NCBI GenBank assembly: GCA_026410415.1
Contig: JAPMLR010000002.1
Coordinates: 270,526 to 334,525 of the forward strand
Source: Denitratimonas yunnanensis (SeqCode)
Lineage (GTDB): Bacteria > Pseudomonadota > Gammaproteobacteria > Xanthomonadales > Xanthomonadaceae
Length of the DNA: 64,000 nt
Direction: 5' to 3'
Shown: positions 15,166-25,172 of the stretch, in pieces
How the letters are laid out: each line of letters opens with the position of its first letter
Numbering within the stretch: position 1 is the stretch's first letter
Made by a program: the position numbers and the translations under genes
The notes under the pieces: generated by a model
Seen by the model: the letters and a program-made list of their open reading frames with translations, nothing else
What the model was told of the DNA's origin: nothing
Databases searched by the model: none

Positions 15166-18143
15166 CACAGCACCGCCGCGTTGAAGTCGAAATCGAGCGA
15201 GCGGCCGGCCAGTTGCACGAGGTTGCCCTGAATGTAGTCGATGCCGGACATCCACAGCACCGCAGCGGTGCGCGTGTCCTCCACGCGCGGTGCGATCACC
15301 CCGACGGCGCGTTCGTGCATGCGTTCCACCAGTGCGCCGAAGGCGGCGCGAGTTTCGCTGCTGCCGAGCCGGGCCACCATGTCCGGGGCGATCTTGACCA
15401 GATCGGTGGGCAGCACATTCAGCATGCTGTCCTGCTCCTCGCTGCCGCGATAGCGGCTCAGGCAGAAGCGCGCACCCTGCATCACAAGCCGGTTGCACAA
15501 ACGGTGCACCGCGTCCAGCTGCAAGCCGATTTCGTCGACGTTGATTTCCACGACCAGCGATTCGCCGACCTGAGCCGGGGTTTGCACCCGTTCGACCAGC
15601 CAGTCGGCGTAATCGGGCTGGCACAGGGTTTCGATCGACTGGTTCACGAAAAAGGTCACCGGCTTGGCGATCGCCATCCGGCTGGCAGCCACGTCGAGCG
15701 CGCGCGACAGCACCCAGCGGTCGAACTCGGGCAGCCGGCCCTGGGCGCGCAGCACGGGAATGATCTCGCCTGCGGTGAAATTCCTCGAATTGTCGGGTTG
15801 GTGCAGACGCAGAAGCGTCTGGTACTGGGCCTGTTCGCCTCCCTGCAGGGCGACGATGGGCTGGTAATCCAGATCCAGCCGGTTGTTTTCCATGGCATCG
15901 CCGAGCAGCGCGACGATGCGGGCCACTTCCGCCGCATCGGGCTTCTTCGGCGCGACGGGGGAGGGTGCCGTGGCTTCCTGGGGCGCACGCGAGGCGTGCT
16001 CGGCCGCGTTCAGCACGGCGGCGGCATCGGCGAACGGATGGCGCAGGTCGGTCACGCCCATCACCACGTCCAGTGTGACCTGCTCCTTCGGCGTGTCGAA
16101 CGAGTTGAACGCGATCGCGTCGCGCAGACGCTCGGCGTTGGCACGCAACTGCGGCGGTTCGGCCTGTGCATCGAACACCAGGAAACAGGCATCGCCGTAA
16201 CGGCAGGCCATCGTGCCGCTGCCCAGCTGGCTGACCACGAACTGCGCCACGTCTTCCAGCAGCTCCTCGACCGTCGTCAGCCCCAGACGTTGACGCAGGG
16301 AGGGAATGTTCTCGATCCCGACGAACAGCACGCCGCCGTGGCGACGTGTCGGCTCGGATTCGACCAGCGCCTGTTCCAGCCGCTCCAGCATCGCTGCCCG
16401 GAAGTGCAGGCCGGTGCCGCTGTCGAAGGGCTCCGGTTGTACCACCGGCACGCTGCGCTGGCGGATGGCGCGGGCGCGTCGCACGCGGTTGTTGACGGTG
16501 GCGATGAGGTATTTGGGGCGGATCGGCTTGGAAAGGAAGTCGTCGCCACCGGCGCTCAGGGCTTCGTAATGCTTGTCCTGATCGCTTTCGCCTGACAGGA
16601 ACACGATGGGTGTGTGCAGGAACTCGTCGTGCTCGCGGATCAGCGCAGTCAGTTCCGCGCCGTCGCAGTTGGGCATATACAGATCCATCAGCACCAGATC
16701 AGGCTGGAAGCGCTGCATTGCTTCCATCACCTTGAGGCCGTCTTCGACCACCTCGGCTTCCATCCCGGCATTGCGCAGGATGGACTCGGCGAACATGCCT
16801 TGGGCACGATCATCCTCGACGATCAACACGCGGAAACGGTTGTCATCGGGCGTGTGCAGCATCTGCTCGATACGGGCGATGACTTCATCCGAGCCTTTCG
16901 GGCCGAACATCAGCGCATCGGCACCGGCACGGCGCGCGGACAATCGCGCCTCCATCGTGTCGGACTCGCACAGCACCAGCAGCCGGATGGGATCGGAAGC
17001 GCGCAGGCGTGCAGTCCGCAGCACCGATGCGATGCTTTCGAGCGAGGACTGGAACTCCGCATCGACGATGACCAGATTCGGGGTGAGGGCGCCAAGCACT
17101 TCTTTCAGTTCATCGGAGCTTTCCAGCAACTCCAGTTCGTAGCCCAGCTGTTCCAGGCGCTGATCCAGTTCGCAGGCCAGTTCACCGCTTTCGGTCAGGT
17201 GGTAGATGCGTTTGCCTTGTCCCGAAGTCAGCTCCGGTTGCAACGGCGGCGCGGGAGTCGGTGCGGTGGTCCGCGGTGGCATGGGTGCAGGTATGGGCGT
17301 CGAGTGTGCTGTTGGTGAGGGAGGAAAAACCGGCGGTGGTGCGGATGGTGGCGCAGGCGCAGTTGGCGGTGGTGGCTCGGGCGGCGCGGTGGCGGTGACT
17401 TCCCAAAAGGCGTCCAGCGTGCGTTCCGGTGGCGGTGCGACAGCCGGTGTTTCCAGATTCCAGTCGTAGTCGTCGGACATGGCCTCCGCATCGGTCGTGA
17501 CGAAATCGTCCGGTGGCTCGAAGCCTGCGGTGCGCGGCTGCTCGACGACCTGCGTCACATGCGGCGCGATACGTTCCTGCACGATGTCCAGCCCGGAATT
17601 ACCGAGTCGGCCACTGGCGATGATCGCGTCGATGTCGATGTCGATGTGTCCCGGATCGGACGCGGGTTCCGCCGCATCGTCCCCGTCGGCGACCTCGTCG
17701 CTCCGGCTGTGGACAAGCGGAGGTGCATCGCCGGTCCAGCGTCGCCAGAAGCCTGGCGGCGGCGTTTCCATCCGTTCGTTCTCGCTGTGGCGAACGGCGA
17801 CAAGGCGGGGTTGCGGTGCGGTGGAGCCGGTATCGATCCGGGAAAACAGTGCCAGAAGACTGTCCCGCGTCTCGGTGTCGGGCAGCGCCGGTTGCGCCAG
17901 TGCCGCATCCATGCCCGCGTGCAGCGCCAGCAAGGCGGAGGTGTCGGCTTCCGGGTCATGGTGCGCGACTTGCGTCGCCAGAGCCTGGATATCCTGCCGC
18001 ACCAGCCAGGCAGCATTGACGTCCCAAGCCTGCGTGCACAGGTGAGCGATGCGCCCCCGCAGTTCGTGGAGGCGTTGGGCATGGAAGGCGGCAAAGGCAG
18101 GCGAGCGGAACGGCCTGATTGCCAGATCGACCTGAGACTGCAT
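15165..18143 (-). CDS. Receiver/degenerate GGDEF/degenerate EAL protein (FimX-like architecture)
   Basis: About 992 residues from MQSQVDLAI; upstream in-frame codons lack a ribosome site. Order: helical N-terminus (1-110), acidic/proline-rich linker, pseudo-receiver (RIYHLTESGE; IVDAE), receiver with phospho-Asp in LMDLYMPNCDG (about 484), GGDEF-like and EAL-like domains. The GGDEF motif is replaced by RYGDACF and EAL by TLL (YQTLLRL). The usual EIT(E), DDFG and KID catalytic motifs read EINVDE, SRYR and KIAPD. Both active sites therefore look dead, as in FimX or YcgG-type effectors that bind c-di-GMP or act by protein contact. It overlaps the hybrid kinase by four bases, suggesting phosphotransfer onto the receiver here. 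Confidence 0.86.
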   Translation of the reverse strand: MQSQVDLAIRPFRSPAFAAFHAQRLHELRGRIAHLCTQAWDVNAAWLVRQDIQALATQVAHHDPEADTSALLALHAGMDAALAQPALPDTETRDSLLALFSRIDTGSTAPQPRLVAVRHSENERMETPPPGFWRRWTGDAPPLVHSRSDEVADGDDAAEPASDPGHIDIDIDAIIASGRLGNSGLDIVQERIAPHVTQVVEQPRTAGFEPPDDFVTTDAEAMSDDYDWNLETPAVAPPPERTLDAFWEVTATAPPEPPPPTAPAPPSAPPPVFPPSPTAHSTPIPAPMPPRTTAPTPAPPLQPELTSGQGKRIYHLTESGELACELDQRLEQLGYELELLESSDELKEVLGALTPNLVIVDAEFQSSLESIASVLRTARLRASDPIRLLVLCESDTMEARLSARRAGADALMFGPKGSDEVIARIEQMLHTPDDNRFRVLIVEDDRAQGMFAESILRNAGMEAEVVEDGLKVMEAMQRFQPDLVLMDLYMPNCDGAELTALIREHDEFLHTPIVFLSGESDQDKHYEALSAGGDDFLSKPIRPKYLIATVNNRVRRARAIRQRSVPVVQPEPFDSGTGLHFRAAMLERLEQALVESEPTRRHGGVLFVGIENIPSLRQRLGLTTVEELLEDVAQFVVSQLGSGTMACRYGDACFLVFDAQAEPPQLRANAERLRDAIAFNSFDTPKEQVTLDVVMGVTDLRHPFADAAAVLNAAEHASRAPQEATAPSPVAPKKPDAAEVARIVALLGDAMENNRLDLDYQPIVALQGGEQAQYQTLLRLHQPDNSRNFTAGEIIPVLRAQGRLPEFDRWVLSRALDVAASRMAIAKPVTFFVNQSIETLCQPDYADWLVERVQTPAQVGESLVVEINVDEIGLQLDAVHRLCNRLVMQGARFCLSRYRGSEEQDSMLNVLPTDLVKIAPDMVARLGSSETRAAFGALVERMHERAVGVIAPRVEDTRTAAVLWMSGIDYIQGNLVQLAGRSLDFDFNAAVL

Positions 18144-18216
18144 GGTGTGGCGTAGCGTCTCCCCTGAGGTCGGCAGACTATAACCGGGCACCATCACTGC
18201 TGTCAGGCACGAAGCG

Positions 18217-18795
18217 TCATGTGCGTCGGGCCCGCCAGTGCCACATCCGGCGAGCCAGCCAGCTGACGGCAAGCGCAACACCCAGCGTCAGCAACAGAAG
18301 TATCGACAGTGCCAGCCATGGATAGGCGAACACCAGCGCCAGCGTACCGAGCGCCAGCGTGTCTTCGCCGACGGAAGCGACCATGTTGCTGACCGGCTCC
18401 GGGGAGGTGTTCAACAGGGCGCGCGTACCGCTCTTGAGCGTATGGCTCAGCAGTGCCGCGCCGCCGCCGGCCATGGCCCAGCCAAGCCCCATCTCGCCCT
18501 CGGGGCCGGCCAGTGCGGCGCTGGCCAGGAAGGCGCCGGCCGGAACGCGAAGCACCGTCTGGAGCAAGTCCCAGACCGAATCCACCCCGGGGATCTTGTC
18601 GGTGCCGAATTCCACGGCCGCGAGCAGCCCGGAAACACCCAGCACCCAGGGCGATGAGCACATCGCCAACGCACCGGGCAGTTCGATCCAACCGAACCAG
18701 CCGGCCACGCCGAGCCCGAACACAGTCAAATAGGCGCGGATGCCGGCCAGCCAGGCCAACGTCACGCCGAGGGCGAATACCTGTGCTTCACTCAT
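18217..18795 (-). CDS. DUF4126 family membrane protein
   Basis: A 192-residue hydrophobic protein with about five to six membrane segments, starting MSEAQVFALGVTLAWLAGIRAYLTVFGLG. GGGAG-like ribosome site GGGAG lies about eight bases upstream and fixes this start over a 15-codon longer one. The glycine-rich loop AGGGAALLSHTLKSGTRALLNTSPEPVSN is typical of DUF4126. The function is unknown. It stands 73 bp upstream (in its own direction) of the degenerate EAL gene and may be transcribed with it. Confidence 0.8.
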   Translation of the reverse strand: MSEAQVFALGVTLAWLAGIRAYLTVFGLGVAGWFGWIELPGALAMCSSPWVLGVSGLLAAVEFGTDKIPGVDSVWDLLQTVLRVPAGAFLASAALAGPEGEMGLGWAMAGGGAALLSHTLKSGTRALLNTSPEPVSNMVASVGEDTLALGTLALVFAYPWLALSILLLLTLGVALAVSWLARRMWHWRARRT

Positions 18796-18951
18796 CGCAA
18801 TCTCCCGGAACGACCTGTCGGCAGTGTGGATGCAGGACAAGGGGACATGTGACCGGTCATGGTCAGTCGCAGTATATCCAGTGGTGCCAAAGTCCCGGAT
18901 TCATGGGGCTGGCGTCGTGGACGGGTTGGCCACGCAGCTTCGCCGGATGCC

Positions 18952-19149
18952 TCAAGGCGTCGGGCCGGCATCCGGATGCCGCGTCAGCCATTCCGCCAGT
19001 TCCCGGCGGTATTCCTGCAGCTCTTCGGCATGGATGTCATGCACGCAGGGACAACAGCCGCTGTCGCAGCAATCGCTGGGCAGCGGCGGTTCCGGTGGCA
19101 GCGGTCTTGGGTCCGGATCAGCCAGGGCTTCGGGATCGGACCGACTCAT
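18952..19149 (-). CDS. Small oxidoreductase-like domain protein
   Basis: A 65-residue protein starting MSRSDPEAL. The pattern PPEPPLPSDCCDSGCCPCVHDIHAEELQEY, split here by a CC-x2-G-CC-x-C cysteine cluster, matches the short oxidoreductase-like family (PF09791 type) whose biochemical role is not known. The start is four bases beyond the tex stop, with a purine-rich ribosome site inside the last tex codons, so it is translationally linked to tex. Confidence 0.78.
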   Translation of the reverse strand: MSRSDPEALADPDPRPLPPEPPLPSDCCDSGCCPCVHDIHAEELQEYRRELAEWLTRHPDAGPTP

Positions 19150-19153
19150 CGCC

Positions 19154-21541
19154 TCATTTCCCCCGGGCCCGGGCGAAGGCGTCGGCCAAGGCGGAACCGG
19201 GGTTGCCTGCGGCCGGTGCGCCGCCGCGTGCGACACCGCGATCTGTACCGCGTCCGCCACCGCGATGGCGGGTGTCGCCCTCGCGTGCGCCGGTCGGGCC
19301 GGAGGCGCGTGTCTGGCCCGGCTCGTCGGACAGCCGCATCGACAGGCCGATGCGCTGGCGCGGGATGTCCACTTCCATCACCTTGACCTTGACGATGTCG
19401 CCGGCCTTGACCACCTCGCGCGGGTCTTTCACGAACTTGTCGGACAGCGCCGAGACATGCACCAGCCCGTCCTGGTGTACGCCCAGATCGACGAAGGCAC
19501 CGAACGCGGCGACGTTGGACACGACGCCTTCGAGAATCATGCCGGGGCGCAGGTCGCGGATGTCCTCGACGCCATCGGCGAACGCGGCCGTCTTGAATTC
19601 CGGGCGCGGGTCACGGCCCGGCTTTTCCAGCTCCTTGAGGATGTCGCGCACCGTGGGCAGGCCGAATTTCTCGTCGGTGAAGTTTTCCGGTTTCAGCGAA
19701 CGCAGGAAGCCGGTATCGCCGATCACCTGCTTCACCTCGCGCCCGCTGCTGGCCAGGATGCGTTCGACCAGCGGATAGGCTTCCGGATGAACCGAGGAAG
19801 CATCCAGCGGGTTGTCGCCATCGGCGATGCGCAGGAAGCCGGCGCATTGCTCGAACGCCTTTTCGCCCAGGCGCGGCACCTTCAGCAACGCCTTCCGGCT
19901 GGTGAACGCGCCATTGGCGTCGCGATGCTTGACCACGTTTTCGGCGACGCTGGCCGACAGCCCGGCCACGCGCGCCAGCAGTGGTGCCGACGCGGTGTTC
20001 ACGTCCACGCCGACCGCGTTCACGCAGTCCTCCACGCGCGCATCCAGCGTGCGCGCCAGCTTCACCTGGTTCACATCGTGCTGGTACTGGCCCACGCCGA
20101 TGGATTTGGGATCGATCTTGACCAGTTCGGCGAGCGGATCCTGCAAACGCCGCGCAATCGAAACCGCGCCACGCAGCGAGACATCCAGCGTGGGAAATTC
20201 CTTCGCCGCCAGTTCCGACGCCGAATACACCGAGGCGCCGGCCTCGCTGACGACGATCTTGCCGATCTTCGCGCCCGGCAGCTTGGCGATCAGTTCACCG
20301 GCCAGCTTGTCGGTCTCACGCGAGGCGGTGCCGTTGCCGATCGCGATCAGGTTCACCCCGTGCTTCTTGCACAGCACGCCCAGTTCGGCCAGCGAGGCAT
20401 CCCATTGGCGGCGTGGCTCGTGCGGGAACACGGTGGCGGTATCGAGCAGCTTGCCGGTGGCATCGACCACGGCCACCTTCACCCCGGTGCGGATGCCCGG
20501 ATCCAGCCCCATGACCACTTTCGGGCCGGCCGGCGCGGCCATCAGCAGATCCTTGAGATTGTCGCCGAAAATGCGGATCGCCTCGTCCTCGGCGGCGGCG
20601 CGGGCCTGGCCGAACAGGTCGATGGTCAGGTGCAGATGCAGCTTCACGCGCCAGGTCTGGCGCACGGTATCGAGCAGCCAGCGATCACCGGCGCGGCCCT
20701 GATCGGCGATGCCGACATGCACCGCGACCCGGCCTTCGGCCTCGGCATGGCCGGCGGCGATGGCTTCGTCCAGCGCATCGGAGGCGACCACCTTCGGCGC
20801 GCTGCTGGAAAACGGCACCAGTGCCAGATCGATGATGCCTTCCTTGCTGGCGCGGAACAGCGCCAGCAGGCGGTGCGAGGGAATCTGCGCCACCGCTTCG
20901 ACATGGTCGAAATAGTCGCGGTACTTCGCGCCCTCGGTTTCCTTGCCGGGGATGACGCGGGCGCGGATGCGGCCGTGGGTATGCAGGAAGTTGCGCATGT
21001 CACCGACCAGTCCGGCGTCCTCGGCGAAGCGCTCCAGCAGGATCGCGCGCGCGCCATCGAGCGCGGCCTTCACATCGGCCACGCCCTTTTCCGTATCGAC
21101 ATAACCGGCGGCAACCGCCTCGGGTGTCAGAGATGGATCACTGAACAGTGCATCGGCCAACGGCTCCAGCCCGGCTTCGCGTGCGATCTGGCCCTTGGTG
21201 CGGCGTTTGGGCTTGTAGGGCAGGTACAGGTCTTCCAGCCGCGCCTTGGTATCGGCCGCCAGCAGGTCGGCGCGCAGCGCATCGCTCATCTTGCCCTGCT
21301 CCTCGATGCTGGCGATCACCGCCGCACGCCGATCTTCGAGTTCGCGCAGATAGGACAACCGCTCTTCCAGCAGACGCAGCTGCGTATCGTCCAGCCCGCC
21401 GGTGACTTCCTTGCGGTAGCGCGCGATGAACGGCACGGTCGCGCCCTCGTCCAAGAGGGCGATGGCGGCGTCCACCTGCGCCGGCTTGGCGGCGATGTCG
21501 GCGGCGATGGTCTGGGCGATGCGGTGTTGGATCTGGGACAT
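19154..21541 (-). CDS. tex: Tex family RNA-binding transcription accessory protein
   Basis: A 795-residue nucleic-acid-binding protein of the Tex/Spt6-like family, cytoplasmic and usually linked to transcription and stress tolerance. Order: N-terminal helical Tex region (about 1-200), YqgF/RNase H-like domain ([19 protein letters not shown], about 330-450), helix-hairpin-helix repeats ([24 protein letters not shown], about 495-560), and a C-terminal S1 RNA-binding domain ([21 protein letters not shown], about 650-725). The tail is glycine/arginine-rich, as in other Tex proteins. The family match is strong over the full length. Confidence 0.96.
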   Translation of the reverse strand: MSQIQHRIAQTIAADIAAKPAQVDAAIALLDEGATVPFIARYRKEVTGGLDDTQLRLLEERLSYLRELEDRRAAVIASIEEQGKMSDALRADLLAADTKARLEDLYLPYKPKRRTKGQIAREAGLEPLADALFSDPSLTPEAVAAGYVDTEKGVADVKAALDGARAILLERFAEDAGLVGDMRNFLHTHGRIRARVIPGKETEGAKYRDYFDHVEAVAQIPSHRLLALFRASKEGIIDLALVPFSSSAPKVVASDALDEAIAAGHAEAEGRVAVHVGIADQGRAGDRWLLDTVRQTWRVKLHLHLTIDLFGQARAAAEDEAIRIFGDNLKDLLMAAPAGPKVVMGLDPGIRTGVKVAVVDATGKLLDTATVFPHEPRRQWDASLAELGVLCKKHGVNLIAIGNGTASRETDKLAGELIAKLPGAKIGKIVVSEAGASVYSASELAAKEFPTLDVSLRGAVSIARRLQDPLAELVKIDPKSIGVGQYQHDVNQVKLARTLDARVEDCVNAVGVDVNTASAPLLARVAGLSASVAENVVKHRDANGAFTSRKALLKVPRLGEKAFEQCAGFLRIADGDNPLDASSVHPEAYPLVERILASSGREVKQVIGDTGFLRSLKPENFTDEKFGLPTVRDILKELEKPGRDPRPEFKTAAFADGVEDIRDLRPGMILEGVVSNVAAFGAFVDLGVHQDGLVHVSALSDKFVKDPREVVKAGDIVKVKVMEVDIPRQRIGLSMRLSDEPGQTRASGPTGAREGDTRHRGGGRGTDRGVARGGAPAAGNPGSALADAFARARGK

Positions 21542-21786
21542 GGGTGCGATGCGACGATGTGGAGAAGAAGAGTGAGGTTGCCGCGCTCAGACGCGGATGG
21601 GGGGCGGGATTCTAGTGCGCTGATCGTGATGCCATGGTGGTTTGATTTGACATCCAATAAATATCAACAACTTGCGATATCCGGGTGTTGCAGGATCAGC
21701 CTGCAGGCATGCGCATAACCTGAATTTCACACCGCAGCACCGGTCCTGCGGGATAAAGGGTGCTGTTCCTTCCGAGTGTCGATCCC

Positions 21787-22890
21787 ATGATTCGTCGCCG
21801 CGATTTCCTTGCCTCCACCACTGCTGCTTCCCTCCTTGCGCTGACGGCATGCCGTGATGGTGCGCCGCCAGTCGCCCCGGTGACCACTTTGCCGTCACCG
21901 CCACCGCCACCGCCTGCACCGGCACATCCCGAAACGACATTCGTCAGCAAGCGCCGCATCGGGCGCAGCGACATCTCGATCGCGCCCCTGGTGCTCGGGG
22001 GCAATGTCTTCGGCTGGACTGCGGACAAGGCGCGATCATTCGAATTGCTGGATCGCTTCCTCGATGCCGGGCTGGAAACCATCGACACCGCCGATATCTA
22101 CTCGGCCTGGGTGCCGGGCAACAGCGGTGGTGAGTCCGAATCCATCATCGGCGAGTGGATGCAGCGTCGTGGCAACCGCGACCGCATCGTGGTGATCACC
22201 AAGGTGGGCGGCGAGTTCGACGGCAACAAGGGACTGTCGGCTGCGCACATCGCGCGCTCTGCGGAAGCCTCGCTCAAACGTCTACAAACCGACTACATCG
22301 ACGTCTATTTCTCGCACTTCTTCGATGCGGAAACCCCCCACGAGGAAACGCTTGCGGCCTACGACGCGCTGATCCGCGCCGGCAAGGTGCGCATCATCGG
22401 CGCATCCAACTTCGACGCTGCGCAGACCCGTGCCGCACTGGAGGCGTCTGCCGCGAACAACCTGCCGCGCTACGAGCTGCTCCAGCCCCGTTACAACCTG
22501 TACGACCGCAGCGATTTCGAGGGTCCGTTGCGCGAACTGGCCATCGCGGAATCGCTGGGCGTCATCACATACTCCAGCCTTGCCAGCGGATTCCTCACCG
22601 GCAAGTACCGGAGCGAATCCGACCTGGGCCAGAGCCCGCGTGGTCGCGGCGTGGCGCGTTATCTGGACGAACGCGGATTGCGCATCCTCGATGCGCTCGA
22701 TGCGGTAGCAAAATTGCACGACGCGGCGATGGCCGAAGTGGCGCTGGCCTGGGTCATGGCCCAGCCGGGGATTACCGCGCCGATTGCCAGTGCCACCAGC
22801 ATCGAACAGCTCGACAGCCTGGCGCGGGCGGTCACGTTGCGCCTGACGGACGACGAGGTCGCGTCACTGGATGCGGCGAGTCGCACGTGA
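21787..22890 (+). CDS. Tat-exported aldo/keto reductase lipoprotein
   Basis: NADPH-dependent reductase fold of 367 residues. The N-terminus MIRRRDFLASTTAASLLALTAC combines a twin-arginine motif with a lipobox (Cys22), so a folded, cofactor-loaded enzyme is probably exported and lipid-anchored. A proline run (about 40-50) tethers it. The TIM-barrel starts near residue 53; the catalytic residues Asp and Tyr are in DTADIYSAW, Lys in VITKVGG and His in YFSHFFD. The closest characterised group is the YajO/Tas-type reductases. The start at 21787 is chosen for the RR motif. Substrate unknown. Confidence 0.9.
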   Translation: MIRRRDFLASTTAASLLALTACRDGAPPVAPVTTLPSPPPPPPAPAHPETTFVSKRRIGRSDISIAPLVLGGNVFGWTADKARSFELLDRFLDAGLETIDTADIYSAWVPGNSGGESESIIGEWMQRRGNRDRIVVITKVGGEFDGNKGLSAAHIARSAEASLKRLQTDYIDVYFSHFFDAETPHEETLAAYDALIRAGKVRIIGASNFDAAQTRAALEASAANNLPRYELLQPRYNLYDRSDFEGPLRELAIAESLGVITYSSLASGFLTGKYRSESDLGQSPRGRGVARYLDERGLRILDALDAVAKLHDAAMAEVALAWVMAQPGITAPIASATSIEQLDSLARAVTLRLTDDEVASLDAASRT

Positions 22891-22985
22891 TTCATGGGTT
22901 CGGCGAACAGGCATGCCATCCAGCATGCGTTCGGTCGCGTTTGCGGGTGTATTTTGATCGTTCACGTCCTTTCCGAGGTTCCATC

Positions 22986-25067
22986 ATGCATCGTTTGTCG
23001 ATCGCAGCTGCTTTCATCGGGCTGAGCACGTTGGTCGCCGGCTGCAGTGCCCCCACCCGCACCGCAGCGCCTGCCAGCGAGGTCACCCAGGCCGACCTCT
23101 CCGATATCAGACTGATTCCGCGCGATGCGCTGTTCGGGAATCCCGAGCGCAGCAACGTGCAGCTCAGTCCCGACGGCACATACCTCAGCTGGACTGCCCC
23201 GCTGGGCGGAGTGATGAACATCTGGGTCGCGCCTGTGGACAACCCCACGGAGGCGCGTGCGGTCACCCAGGACACGGCCCGTGGCATTCGCAATTATTTC
23301 TGGTCCTACCGGCCCAGTACGTTGCTGTATCTGCGCGACACCGGTGGCGATGAAGATTTCCACTTGTTCTCCGTCGATCTGCTGTCGGGTCAGAGCCGCG
23401 ATCTCACGCCCTATCCGAAGACCCGTGCCATGGTGGCCGGCATCAGCGATCGACATCCCGACACCATTCTGGTTGGCATGAACGACCGGGACGCGCAGTG
23501 GCATGATCTGTATCGCGTCGACCTCGCGACGGGCGAGCGCACGCTGGTCGAGCAGAACACGCACCAAATCGGCAGCTACATGGCCGATGCCGATTACACG
23601 CTTCGGTTTGCCTCGCGTGCTCGTCCGGACGGTGGTCAGGATGTGCTCCGCCGCGTGGGCGATGCATGGGAAACCTACGACGAAATCCCGTTCGAAGACG
23701 GCATGACCACCGGTCTGGACGGGCTGACCAAGGACGGCTCGACGCTTTACATGCGCGACTCGCGCGGCCGCAACACCGCCGCGCTGTTCGCCATCGACAC
23801 CCGCAACGGAACCCGCAGCCTGATCCACGAAGATCCGCGCGCCGATGTCGGTGGAGGTTTGACCGATCCTGCCACCAACGCGGTGCAGGCGGTCTCGGTG
23901 AACTACCTCCGCGAAGAGTGGACCGTGCTGGATGACAGCATCCGCGCCGACCTCGACCGGCTGGCGACGATGGGCCCGGGCGAGGCCTCGATCAATACCC
24001 GCACGCAGGACGACAGCGTCTGGGTGGTCGCGTATTCCGCGGCGGAATCCCCGCTGGAGTATTACCTCTACGACCGCGCCAACGGCGGCAAACTGACCCA
24101 TCTGTTCTCCGGTCGTCCGGCGCTTGCCGGCCAGCCATTGGTGCCGATGTGGCCGGTGGAAATTCCCTCGCGCGATGGCAAGACACTGGTCAGTTATCTC
24201 ACCCTGCCCGCACACGCCGATCGCGATGGCGACGGCAAGGCCGACCAGCCGGTGCCGATGGTATTGCTGGTTCACGGTGGCCCGTGGGCGCGCGATATGT
24301 ACGGCTACAGCAGCCAGGATCAATGGTTGGCCAACCGTGGCTACGCCGTCCTCAGCGTGAACTTCCGTGGCTCCACCGGCTTCGGCAAGGACTTCACCAA
24401 CGCCGGCGACGGCGAATGGGCCGCCAAGATGCACGACGACCTGATCGACGCGGTGCAGTGGGCGGTGAACCACGGTGTCACCACGCAGGACAAGGTCGCG
24501 ATCATGGGCGGAAGCTATGGAGGTTATGCCACGCTGGTCGGCCTGACCTTCACGCCCGACGTGTTCGCCTGCGGTGTCGATATCGTGGGACCGGCCAACC
24601 TCAACACGTTGCTGTCGACGGTGCCGCCGTACTGGGCGAGCTTCTACAAGCAGCTGGTTCGCCGCATGGGTGATCCGCAGACCGAGGAAGGCAAGGCCTG
24701 GCTCACCGAGCGCTCGCCGTTGAGCCGCGTGGATGCGATCAAGCGTCCACTGCTGATCGGGCAGGGTGCCAACGATCCGCGCGTGAAGCAGGACGAGAGC
24801 GATCAGATCGTCGATGCGATGACGGCCAGGAACATTCCTGTCACCTATGTGCTGTTTCCCGACGAGGGGCATGGCTTCCATCGCCCGGAAAACGCCAAGG
24901 CGTTCAATGCCGTGACCGAAGGGTTCCTGTCGGAATGTCTGGGCGGGCGGGCGCAGCCGATCGGCAACGACTTCGCCGGTTCCAGCATCACCGTGCCCAC
25001 GGGTGCCGATGGCGTTCCCGGACTCTCTGCTGCCTTGGCCGGGCATACGCAGGAAGTGAGGAAGTAG
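22986..25067 (+). CDS. S9 family peptidase lipoprotein (acylaminoacyl/dipeptidyl peptidase type)
   Basis: Exported serine peptidase of 693 residues. MHRLSIAAAFIGLSTLVAGC is a lipoprotein signal with Cys20. A beta-propeller occupies about residues 50-400 and an alpha/beta-hydrolase domain about 420-670. The catalytic triad is visible: Ser in MGGSYGGYA (about 510), Asp in GQGANDPRV (about 595) and His in DEGHGF (about 628). Such enzymes trim short peptides in the periplasm. A second S9 lipoprotein follows in the same direction after 105 bp, so the two probably share peptide-scavenging work. Confidence 0.93.
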   Translation: MHRLSIAAAFIGLSTLVAGCSAPTRTAAPASEVTQADLSDIRLIPRDALFGNPERSNVQLSPDGTYLSWTAPLGGVMNIWVAPVDNPTEARAVTQDTARGIRNYFWSYRPSTLLYLRDTGGDEDFHLFSVDLLSGQSRDLTPYPKTRAMVAGISDRHPDTILVGMNDRDAQWHDLYRVDLATGERTLVEQNTHQIGSYMADADYTLRFASRARPDGGQDVLRRVGDAWETYDEIPFEDGMTTGLDGLTKDGSTLYMRDSRGRNTAALFAIDTRNGTRSLIHEDPRADVGGGLTDPATNAVQAVSVNYLREEWTVLDDSIRADLDRLATMGPGEASINTRTQDDSVWVVAYSAAESPLEYYLYDRANGGKLTHLFSGRPALAGQPLVPMWPVEIPSRDGKTLVSYLTLPAHADRDGDGKADQPVPMVLLVHGGPWARDMYGYSSQDQWLANRGYAVLSVNFRGSTGFGKDFTNAGDGEWAAKMHDDLIDAVQWAVNHGVTTQDKVAIMGGSYGGYATLVGLTFTPDVFACGVDIVGPANLNTLLSTVPPYWASFYKQLVRRMGDPQTEEGKAWLTERSPLSRVDAIKRPLLIGQGANDPRVKQDESDQIVDAMTARNIPVTYVLFPDEGHGFHRPENAKAFNAVTEGFLSECLGGRAQPIGNDFAGSSITVPTGADGVPGLSAALAGHTQEVRK

Positions 25068-25172
25068 GGCTTCGTCCAAGGCTCCGGCCCGTCGAGAAGC
25101 ATGACTTCCGGCGGGCTGGCAGCGGGCGGCGACATGCTAGCCTTCGGGCTTCATGTCCGATGGAGTTCGCCC

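Noticed and set aside
12703..15624. 973-residue version of the hybrid kinase
   Set aside because: The first 153 codons lie inside the upstream gene in another frame and read as low-complexity Arg/Gly; MQTSRFLALL with a membrane helix and ATGA overlap is the better start.
18850..18859. Perfect palindrome TGACCGGTCA upstream of the DUF4126 gene
   Set aside because: Only ten bases, with no clear promoter on either side; kept out of the feature list as likely chance in GC-rich DNA.
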